A stretch of DNA of 26,265 bases from Chromera velia (taxonomy: Eukaryota; Sar; Chromeraceae): positions 49,901-76,165 of the forward strand of contig JAHBMJ010001007.1 of NCBI GenBank assembly GCA_018398765.1. The letters are read 5' to 3'. Under the pieces are notes generated by a model, which searched no databases, was not told the origin of the DNA, and saw nothing but the letters and a program-made list of their open reading frames with translations. How positions within the stretch are numbered: position 1 is the stretch's first letter; each line of letters starts with the position of its first letter. Made by a program: the position numbers and the translations under genes. This document shows, piece by piece, positions 1 to 12,169 of this stretch.

Positions 1-50
1 CTCCACGATTCCTTCGTAAATTTGTTTTGTTTCTGTCTTTATTTGTCTCT

Positions 51-84
51 GCGTGTGCGTGTGCGTGTGCGTGCGCGTGCGTGC

Positions 85-118
<34 letters not shown>
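51..118. repeat. (TG)n microsatellite
   Basis: Alternating GT with interspersed GC steps, becoming pure (TG)n at the right end. It lies upstream of or within an early intron of the coiled-coil gene. Frames opened across it are low complexity and not coding. Confidence 0.9.
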
Positions 119-121
<3 letters not shown>

Positions 122-329
122 TCTTTTGTCTTCCTATCTGTCTGTCCGCCTGTCTCGCTGTGTGTGCGATGATGATCATGGAAGGAAGGACGAGGACAAG
201 TAAAGACGGAAGTAGTCGGTTGGTCATTTCTCTCTCTCTTTCTGCACTTCTTCTTTCTTTCTTTGCTTCGTTTTTCTTCCTTTTTCTGAGTCCGTCTGTG
301 TGTGCAACTGATTGGTTGGTTGATTGCAG

Positions 330-356
330 GCCGTTCTGTCCCAAATTGAGTCGGAG
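330..356 (+). other. Possible microexon AVLSQIESE
   Basis: A 27-nt open segment lies between a good TGCAG acceptor and a gtcagt donor, with phase 0 on both sides. Its composition matches the coiled-coil exons downstream. It cannot be joined in phase to the reading that starts at 490, so the two are alternatives unless another exon lies between them. Confidence 0.35.
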
Positions 357-489
357 GTCAGTTCTCCTCCCCCGCCCTCTCCTCTCTCTCTCTGGATTCC
401 ATTCTCTCCACACAATTTACACACACAAAAGTGCCTGTCGACTCTTTTTTTGGTGTGAGCGGGGAGTGGCAACAGACAAAAAGAGCAGC

Positions 490-3261
490 ATGTTTCGATC
501 GACTCAAGTCTTAATGAAACGAAGGCAGTTTGAGAATGCTGCTGTCTCTTCCAGTTCTTCGTCCCTCTTCACAGCTCCATCCACTCCAGCGACCAATTTT
601 TCCATCGCAAGGATAGAAAGAGAGAACGAAAATCTCCGGATGAATTTGTTTCGCCTCTCAGTCCTCCAATCAAGCTCAGAACCAATCCAAGTCCTCTTTC
701 TTGCGTGGCCCTTTCCTAATGCTGCTGTCTTTTTCAGCTGCTGGCCTTTTTTTGATTTCCGATTCATTTTCCGTGGGTGCAGTACGGCAGCGACCTGAGG
801 GAAGTGCGGACGCGGATGAAATCGTTGGAACAGTCCCAGGTAGGCAACTGGAATTAATTGTCTTTAGGTAGGGAGGAGATAAGGGAATTCAGGCAGTAGG
901 AGGGAGAGAGAGAGGGAGATGCCTAAGTCACATGTCTGACCACAGTCAACATTTACAGTCGTTAATTGCGTTTGTATCCCTAGGACTGCATTCTACAGAC
1001 TTACCGCGCAGCTTTTCACGAACATGCATACGCATACGCAAAGAGATTCTCTGCCTTCGGTCAAGGCGGACTTCAAATATGTTTGCAGTTGAACTTCTGC
1101 TCTCACAGCTGATCAGGTGGCTATGTGAGCTGCAGAAAGAATTCTAGGTCTCGCACCCGTCTGTCACTCTTATTTCATGGTCCCAAAGAGGCTTTCGGGA
1201 AATAGTTGACATCTTTTTGTTCATCTCATCATCTCATGTGTGATTCAAGCGCTCTGTTGGCCGCCTTTCTTCATGTCCACCTGCCTGCAGATTGCTTGTC
1301 TCTTTGTGTTTTTCACGAAGTTTTTTGTCTGCCATCCAGTTCTGTGGAATACAAGACTGGGCTTTCCCTCCCTGACTCTCTATTGTGTTTTCGTTGTGAG
1401 TAAGTGCGTTGCCTTCTGCACGCCTGCTGCTTGCAGGAGGACTCAGCAGCGGGGGTTGCGGACTCCCAGCGACGAGTTGGGCTGACAGAAGAGAATGTGC
1501 GTGGGTGGGTGGGTGGACGGGGGAGTGGATTGCGGAGAGGCAAACAGATAGCAAAGAGAGACGAGACTTCTTGTTGCATGATCACTTTCCAATGCGTTTT
1601 TCTGTCGCTTCCTTCGACGATTGAGGTGTGCGCTACCGTCCTCTTCCTTTCAGCTGCAAACATTTCGCTCGAATTTCTGGATTGTTACGTGTTTCTCCTT
1701 TGCGCGTTTCTTTTCCCCTTCAGTATCGCCGTGTGGAGACGAAGCTGGTCGACTGGAAGGAGGAAGTGGAGTCTGCAGTGTCATCGCTTCAAAAGTGAGT
1801 GAGTGAGTGAGTGAGGGATGGAGGGAGTGACTGAGTGAGTCAGTGGGCAGTTGTTCATTTACGTCGGAGATATCCATGATGCACGGGTGTTGTGACACTG
1901 ACGTCGGCCTAGTCTCTTTTTGTCTCCGTCCTTTCTTTCGGTGTGCACTGAAGTAAGCAAGTCTATGAAATGACGGAGGAACAGTTCTGTGCTCTCTCCT
2001 CTCTCTCTCCCCCCCTCCCTCCCTCCTGTTGCCCCTCCTTTTGAGCGTTTTCCATCTCTTCAGCTCCTCGTTGTTGTGGCTCTCCCGTGTCGAACTGAAT
2101 ATGCGTCTCCCTCCTCTTGTGTTGTGTGCGGATGCAGTTACGTTGATGGGAACACGCGGACTCTGCACAGGTCTGCTTTGTCTTTTCTTTTCTTTTCTTT
2201 TTTTTCTTTTCTTTTTTCCTTGACCAAGTCAAAACGCGCAGATCTGATGAGAGTCTTGTTATTGCTGCCCAGGCACAGATGAATTCATTGCCGTTTCTGC
2301 CTGTGTGCCTTTTTTCGTGTCCCATACTTAAGTTTGTTCAAGCTGCTTGAAATGGTGATTTGAAGGACACTAGGTGAAAGAAGGGGGGTTGCTGCTCTGT
2401 CCATCTCATCAAGGAATTAGAGAGAGAGATGCATAGAGTAGGGACACAAGAAAACTCTCATCAAGGAATTAGAGAGAGAGATGCATAGAGTAGGGACACA
2501 AGAAAACTCTCATCAAGAAATTAGAGAGAGAGATGCATAGAGTAGGGACACAAGAAAACTCTCATCAAGGAATTAGACAGAGAGATGCATAGAGTAGGGA
2601 CACAAGAAAACTCTCATCAAGGAATTAGAGAGAGAGATGCATAGAGTAGGGACACAAGAAAACTCTCATCAAGGAATTAGACAGAGAGATGCATAGAGTA
2701 GGGACACAAGAAAACTCTCATCAAGGAATTAGAGAGAGAGATGCATAGAGTAGGGACACAAGAAAACTCTCATCAAGTTGTTCAGAGAGAGAGATGCATA
2801 GAGTAGGGACACAAGAAAACTCTCATCAAGGAATGAGAGAGAGAAATGCATAGAGTAGGGACACAAGAAAACTCTCATCAAGGAATGAGAGAGAGAGATG
2901 CATAGAGTAGGGACACAAGAAAACTCTCATCAAGGAATGAGAGAGAGAGATGCATAGAGTAGGGACACAAGAAAACTCTCATCAAGGAATTAGAGAGAGA
3001 GACCCATGGAGGAGGGACACAAGAAAACAACCCCCATGCGGGTCCTTCTCCTCCCCAAATCTCTCCCCTCATCTCCCTCCGAGTCTGCCCGTCTGTGGGG
3101 GGTGAATTCTGTTCATGAGGAAGACAAAGCGCACCTTTCAATAGACCTGGTTCCATGTGTCCACCTTCCTCTTCTGTCGCTCCCTCCGCTCATGCAGGCG
3201 TGTTGAGGACTTCAGCGAGTTGCTGAAATCCGTGCTCCAACACTTCAGGCAGACAGGATGA
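490..3261 (+). CDS. Coiled-coil protein, multi-exon gene (3' part secure, 5' part tentative)
   Basis: Function is not recognised. Four exons chain in phase: 783-839, 1437-1496, 1724-1794 and 3198-3261, the last ending in TGA at 3259-3261. Each has an AG acceptor and a GT donor (gtaggc, gtgcgtgg, gtgagtga). Together they encode 83 residues rich in E, K, R and L with hydrophobic heptad spacing (for example YGSDLREVRTRMKSLEQSQ, then VEDFSELLKSVLQHF near the end), so a coiled coil is likely. Upstream, a Ser-rich then zipper-like reading begins at ATG 490 and includes IARIERENENLRMNL. It could leave in phase 0 at 660 or 690, but both donors (gtcctc) are weak. A separate 27-nt phase-0 exon-like segment at 330-356 (AVLSQIESE) could be an earlier exon. 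The true start may lie left of the window. Introns measure 597, 227 and 1,403 nt. The last three junctions are well supported; everything left of 783 is inference. Confidence 0.6.
2180..2220. repeat. (TTTTC)n tract
   Basis: Polypyrimidine pentanucleotide repeat inside the last intron of the coiled-coil gene. Confidence 0.85.
2411..3028. repeat. 52-bp minisatellite, 12 copies
   Basis: Copies start at 2411, 2463, 2515, 2567, 2619, 2671, 2723, 2775, 2828, 2880, 2932 and 2984. The unit is 52 bp except for one 53-bp copy. The core reads GATGCATAGAGTAGGGACAC followed by an AAGAAAACTCTCATC segment and a variable GGAATTAGAGAGAG segment. Copies differ by only a few substitutions, so the array is recent. 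The last copy is degenerate. It lies wholly within the last intron of the coiled-coil gene, whose flanking exons stay in phase. Confidence 0.97.
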
Positions 3262-4508
3262 CTTTGTGTCTCACGGACCGACAGAGACAGGCAGACAGAC
3301 AGACGGAATGGCAAACGGACTGCGTGGTTCGGATCGCTCCAGGCAGTCCTTACGTGCGTGTACACGCCCTCGATCACGCGCTTGTTTCATCGATGCTCGG
3401 CCCGCACGAAAAAAAAGCTGAACAGAGCTGGAAAGGCACTTTGTCTGTCGTTTTCGATCTGCCTCAATATCGTGCCGTAGGTCCTGTTGCTTACTTGCGA
3501 GTGTTTCGCTAATGTAAAGGTGATGGTGAAAGGTTGTACAAAAACATACTTAGAGTAGTAATTCTATATGGTATTTTATGTTTATATATTCGAATTTTAA
3601 TTCGAAAAGCTGCATGATGAAACCTGTGGCAGCTTTTAGAAACTATACTAGAAACTATAATTGATTGATTGATTGATTGATTGATATGTTCCGCCCTAGG
3701 GCCTTCCCGCTATGTATAATGAAAACATAATGTCGACTACATAAGGCTGAAAAAAGGTGCATAAGGTGCTGGTGCAAAAACAAGTTTGCACCTGAAATCA
3801 GGTGCAAAATAAGGTGCACCGTTTACCATATGGCAGCTAGGTTTCTACGGTTGATTTCTGGTGTTTCTAGCGGCTAAAAGGCACCTCATTCAAGGCCTAA
3901 AAGCTTTTTATGATATAGCGTAGCTACACAAACTTTTAGTATGCAAAACAACATAAAATGTCACCAGAAATATCAGTGAAAAGACGAAAAGAAAAAAAAA
4001 ATCTTGTATGCAATTAAAGACTATATGTCCCTGACTATATCATGGCTTCGGTGTCTTTCTGGGTCTCTTTTTTTCATTTAAAACCTGTTCAATGCTTTGT
4101 ATGTATGATCTATAGCGTTTGAATATGTTTGGCGCCGTTTGCGTGGTGCACCGTAGTCTAGTTGTGTCTTAGCTTATACGATCCATAAATCCTTCAAACT
4201 GCACACGCATGCCCCTTTGAAGCAAACTCCTGAAGAAAACAACCACAAATGGTGCGTTTTCATGAAAAAGAGAAAGAAGAAAGAATGAAACAAAGGAAGG
4301 TTTTTTTGGATTTCGTCTCTGGGCAAGGGCAAGCGAGGGCCTGATCTCAGAGGCTCAAAGCCGAGCCCCGTCATACCTTAGTTCTCTTCTTCACTCACCC
4401 CCCTCCCCAAAACGACAACGGAAGACAAAAACTAGACAAAAAAGAGGAAGGAGAGAAAGAAGAAGAGGAGAAAGAAGAGGAGAGAGCAGGTTCCTCACAG
4501 ACTTTCTC
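3262..4508. other. Intergenic region, mostly AT-rich
   Basis: No coding signal was found. It contains a (TGAT)n tract at 3661-3685, a cluster of GGTGCA hexamers at 3757-3825, an AT-rich block to about 4180, and a purine-rich tract at about 4435-4490 just downstream of the small minus-strand gene. Confidence 0.6.
3757..3825. repeat. GGTGCA hexamer cluster (left)
   Basis: Six or so GGTGCA or TGCACC words fall in about 70 bp in both orientations, followed by CCATATGGCAGCTAGG. A similar cluster followed by CCATATAGCGGCCAG lies at 5607-5760, so the two may be remnants of one dispersed repeat family. Confidence 0.4.
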
Positions 4509-5088
4509 TCACTCGAAGTCCGACTTGAAAATCGACCTCAGACTGAGTATGACGTCTTTCTTCCCTAGAAACTCCTCGGATTTGATGCGGGCTGGTTGGG
4601 GCGGAGGGGAGGCTTTGGCTTTTGATTTGAGTTTGGCTTTGAAGAATGAGAGAAACATGGACAGAGTCGGACAGGTGCGATTCCTAACCCCAGACCCTCT
4701 TCTTCCGACTGACCCGGCTTAATTCATGATGTTCATCCAGACTAGCATGTCTTCCCATACCCTCCTGAGCCACCTGCAAGGATCTACGCAGCTGGTACAA
4801 GTATTTTCTCCGTCTTCAGATCCAAAAGAAGGCTCTCTCTGTTCTTGAATAGCTTCTCTTTTGTTTGCTGACATTTGTGTGAAGCCGTCTATCTGGACAG
4901 GGCCCCGGTTTGTGAAATTGAGAAGTGATTAACGGCAGTGACCGGTATACAAGACCGGTATGACTGACGACTCGCAACGGCAGCGCCCGGCACCAGGTTT
5001 CAAAAGTCCTTACCTGCAACCGAGAGGGACGTATACCTTCATGTACGCGTGTTCTCATGTGTGTGCCGTTTCTGCTTCTTTTCTTCAT
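4509..5088 (-). CDS. Small three-exon gene, 122 residues, unknown function
   Basis: No family recognised. Read on the minus strand, exon 1 is 5088-5014 (ATG at 5088, 25 codons, donor CAG|gtaagg). Exon 2 is 4892-4774 (acceptor gtccag, 119 nt, donor CAG|gtggct). Exon 3 is 4683-4509 (acceptor gttag, stop TGA at 4511-4509). Phases agree at both junctions (0 and 2), and introns are 121 and 90 nt. The predicted protein has a basic N-terminus, a middle part with a Cys cluster (CTSCVDPCRNRTC), then a Lys-rich segment (FFKAKLKSKAKASPPPQPAR) and an amphipathic end (KKDVILSLRSIFKSDFE). The last exon has clear coding composition up to its stop. An in-frame upstream ATG at 5130 would add 14 residues. No signal peptide or known domain is visible. 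Each exon is short, so a simple length cut-off would miss the gene. The main doubts are the weak exon-3 acceptor and the choice of start. Confidence 0.45.
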
Positions 5089-5606
5089 ATTAATATAAAA
5101 AAGAATCTCCGTACAGCACTGTGTTGGCATTCATCCTTGATTGCTAAAGGTCGACGAAGCTGTTTTCCTCCCGGCAAACCGTTTAGCATTGTGCCATTGT
5201 TTTGCAAACGGACTCAGTCTGCTTGCGCACCTTCTTGACTAAAACCTGTTGTTCTGATCCTTTTACCTTCGTGTGCTCCTCGTTGCTATGCGTACACATG
5301 CAGTCGTTTCTGTTACATAGGGCAGCCCATAAAACAGTTCTCATGCTGCAAAGAGAAGAGCTTCTCACATGATATAGCTAGACTTGATTTCATGCAGCGC
5401 ATATGCATTGTCGAACGTGCATTCGTTCATGCAGTGAGCCCTGCATGCAGCCGACTTTCATCTCAAAAATCGGGTGATCGGATTTGTTCCGTGCACCGCG
5501 GCCCGGCAACACGCGCGCATTTGGGGCCGCGAGGAGCCGCAGGGGCGGGGCCGTGACGCATTGCATGGCCATGATGCTGACACTTTTCACCCAATTCCAT
5601 TCTATC

Positions 5607-5695
5607 AGGTGCAAAACAGGTGCATCAGGTGCATCTGGTGCAAAACAAGTGCATCTGGTGCAACTGTCTGGTTTGCACCTTTTCTGAGGTGCACC
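5607..5695. repeat. GGTGCA hexamer cluster (right)
   Basis: About eight GGTGCA/GTGCAT words in near-tandem arrangement, ending with inverted TGCACC words. It resembles the cluster at 3757-3825. Confidence 0.45.
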
Positions 5696-6724
5696 TTTTC
5701 CAAGCCCTACGACTATATATTAGACTACATATAGACTTTCCATATAGCGGCCAGATCGAACTATAAGCATTTATACTGCACTCATGCACTCTAGCTAGCA
5801 CTCTAGCCGCGTGACGGCCCGCGTCTGACGGTAATTGGGTATATTTATGATGTTTTATGTAGAGGCTTATCAATCTAGATCAATTTCTAAATCTGAGTTG
5901 TCATGCCATGATGCAATCTGTATAAAAGAACATAAATTTTAAAAAGTCTAGTTGAAAGTCTCATTATATAACCCCTTCAAGTTTATGCATCTACTCCAAT
6001 TTCTTATAAATTTAGTTTGAAAGGTACTACTGGTATACTATTAGTTGCTATCTAGTAGTAGTAGGTTGCAAATCATAGCCTATAGCTTTACACTAGTTCA
6101 ATGCCAGTAGTACTAGCCTAGAGTACTAGCCAAACTTAATTTGAAGCCTACGCACTATATAAAAATCAAATTTTCTGGCAACTTTTTACTAAGCCATATG
6201 GTTATGATAAAACAGAATGGGATTTATGGGATAGTGGTAATTCATAGTAGGGATTCACATTCAAAGAATTCGCTTTCTGTCCCAGTTTTTATCTCAATCA
6301 TGGTCCCAATGCTACTAGCAATGCTGGCCCCAATGTGAAGCGTTCGATGTGAAATCCATGTGTGGCATTCAAGAAATTAAAGCATATGCATATATTAGCA
6401 TGTATATGCACGTATTAAACCTTTCTGGCCTGTTCGCACACTCTAACGACCCGTGCCGCAAACTGCATGTCTCTACAAGATCATCGATCAATTGTATTAC
6501 TCGCATGCGAAAGGAGGTAATCAATCAATTCTCAGTGGCAATGTTGCGGCCCGCCGCCCCAGTAGAGCCCAAAGATACTTAAAACGTTACAAAACTGTGC
6601 GTTGACCCCCCCCCACTGTGAATTTAATTCTTTTATATGGACAGACTATAATTAAATCTTGCGAGACTTCCTGGTACAGGATCGTTTTTGCTCATTCGCG
6701 GTGTCAAAGCGCTCCTCCTTTCTC

Positions 6725-6730
6725 TTTATT
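6725..6730 (-). terminator. Candidate poly(A) signal AATAAA
   Basis: AATAAA on the minus strand, about 70 nt downstream of the stop codon of the Cys-rich membrane protein gene. Whether this lineage uses the hexamer is not known from the sequence. Confidence 0.35.
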
Positions 6731-6797
6731 TCCCCGAAATGTTTTCTCCTTCAATTTGAAATTTCCCTTCTTGCTATATCTCTGCTGCAAATCGTGT

Positions 6798-10625
<3,828 letters not shown>

Positions 10626-10710
10626 TATTTTTATTATATATATACGTCTTGGCAAATAGAGATAATGGATGTGTTACAAATGGGGATAGGCTGTTTTCTT
10701 AAAAATTCTA

Positions 10711-10817
10711 TTATCCCTTTTTGGCAAAGCGGTCGGGATTTTTTTCTTTCTTGAATCCTTCCAGTTCCTCAGCAAATGTTGTTTTGCCTCTCCACTCTTT
10801 AGGTATGTACTCACGAC
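10711..10817 (-). CDS. Isolated terminal exon of an unidentified gene
   Basis: On the minus strand, an acceptor with a pyrimidine-rich lead (ending tctgag) opens a 107-nt exon in phase 1. It encodes 34 residues, beginning REYIPKEWRGKTTFAEELEG and ending DRFAKKG before TAA at 10713-10711. Composition (many K and E, few rare residues) is strongly protein-like. The stop lies only about 85 nt before the start codon of the Cys-rich gene on the same strand. No upstream exon could be joined: to the right lie the inverted repeat pair and the assembly gap, then the plus-strand oxidoreductase gene. It may be the tail of a gene cut off by the repeat insertion, or its other exons may be unrecognised. A plus-strand reading from ATG 10803 overlaps it and is thought to be its shadow. 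Function unknown. Confidence 0.45.
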
Positions 10818-11053
10818 CTCAGAGGCCCGGAGAAGGTCCTTCGGAGACTCAGAAGGGGAAGTTCAGCCGTCTATTTGGAGAGGTGATATGTATGTCGGAC
10901 TGTGAGACGACATGTTGTCTGCAATATCGATTCGATCGGCTTAATTCATTGCATGGGCGAGTGGTTTTTGAAAGTGACTGACCTTTCTCTTAATTGCGTC
11001 ACGACCCGGGGCCCGCGGGGCCAGGCCCGGCCTGCGCGCCTCATGCATGCATA

Positions 11054-11440
11054 TTAACGAGATACACCCAACCAGTTGGGTGAGTGCCTCGGGGGGCCCT
11101 TCAGGGGGTCCGCAAATTTGATTAATGCGCACCATCGGGGGCTTGGGCATGTCTTGTGCAGGTGCATGGGGCGGGGGCCACGGCAATGCGCACGAATCGC
11201 CTCGGGGGGCCCTGAGATCACACGCACTCGCATAACGCATTTTTTTATTTTGGGGGGGGGNNNNNTTGGGGGGGGGGGGTCGCTTCTATATCTTTGTCCG
11301 TCACGGTGTCACCCAAATTCTAAAATGTGCCCTCAAGCAATTTGCACAGAGCCGTGATCACATATACCTTAATTATTTCATACATGCATACCCTTCAAGT
11401 AACTCGCATGGGGTTACAAGTGCATACTCGCACGATCCCA
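11054..11440 (+). repeat. Repeat copy 1, block order A-B-C
   Basis: Block A (11054-11196) starts TTAACGAGATACACCCAACC and ends at CAATGCGCACGAA. Block B (about 11210-11374) contains ACTCGCATAACGCATT, a poly-G run with the gap, and TCGCTTCTAT. Block C (about 11388-11436) follows. All three recur in inverted orientation to the right. No protein is encoded. Confidence 0.85.
11261..11265. other. Assembly gap (5 N)
   Basis: Five N flanked on both sides by TTGGGGG runs. The inverted copy of the same block (about 11761-11790) has only one such run at this point. Confidence 0.95.
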
Positions 11441-11450
11441 AAAAACATAT

Positions 11451-11816
11451 TTCGTGCACATTGCCGTGGCCCCCACCCCATGCATGCACATGCATCTGCA
11501 TAAGACATGTCCAAGCCCCCGATGGTGTGCATCAATCAAATTTGTGGACCCTTTATAAAGGGCCCTCGAGGTACTTACCCAACTGGTTGGGTATATCTCG
11601 TTAAGTATATTTTTCAGAACTACGCGAGCATGCACTTACAACTCCGTATGAGTTATACTTGAGGGATTAAGGTATATGCGATCGCGGCTCCGTGCGAGTT
11701 GCTTGAGGGGCATATATTGGAATTCGGGCGACACCGCGTGACAGGTGGAGATAGAAGCGACCCCCCCCCCCAAAAATGAAAAAATGCGTTATGCGAGTGC
11801 GTGCGTCTCAGGGCCT
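11451..11816 (-). repeat. Repeat copy 2, inverted, block order B-C-A
   Basis: Read on the minus strand, block B (11816-11667) comes first, then C (about 11665-11612), then A (11604-11451). It matches copy 1 at roughly 80-85% by eye. The order is a cyclic shift of copy 1, as expected if each is a register-shifted slice of a tandem array. Confidence 0.8.
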
Positions 11817-12169
11817 CTCGGCTGATCTCAGCAGAGCTGAGCTGCCCCCCGAGGCGATAGAATTGCGTGCATGCATATGCACGAATGCGTTGCATGGCCC
11901 CGGACCGTCTGAACCATGCACCGCTTGATTTTGACGGTCGTGACAGTGTCGTCTGGAGGCCTTGTACCAAGATCTGAGTGCATTGCTGAAGATAAAGAGC
12001 AGAAGAGCCCTTCTGTACACTTCTGAGCTCTCAAATTTCCGTTTGTCTGTGAGTTGTCCCCGAAACATCCATACCGGCCGCAGTGTCTGACCTTTCTGCA
12101 CAGTTAGCATACAGAAGACAACTCCATCGGGGGAAAAGCCCATCCATCTGATCAAAAAGAAGACTAAAA

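Larger units (their letters stand above)
5089..6797. other. Intergenic region with AT-rich island
   Basis: No gene seen. 5480-5570 is strongly GC-rich. 5607-5695 carries the second GGTGCA cluster. About 5700-6600 is AT-rich with scattered stops in all frames. The right end, about 6600-6797, is the 3' flank of the minus-strand Cys-rich gene. Confidence 0.6.

Noticed and set aside
22-798. 258-codon plus-strand open frame.
   Set aside because: Mostly microsatellite and intron translation; only parts after about 490 may be exonic.
2411-3028. Possible CRISPR array because of regular repeats.
   Set aside because: The whole 52-bp unit repeats without unique spacers, inside an intron of a eukaryotic gene; it is a minisatellite.
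10803-10981. Plus-strand reading from ATG 10803 (starts MYSRPQRPGEGPSETQKG).
   Set aside because: It overlaps the better-supported minus-strand terminal exon and cannot be joined to the FSP1-like gene, which has its own myristoylation-type start.
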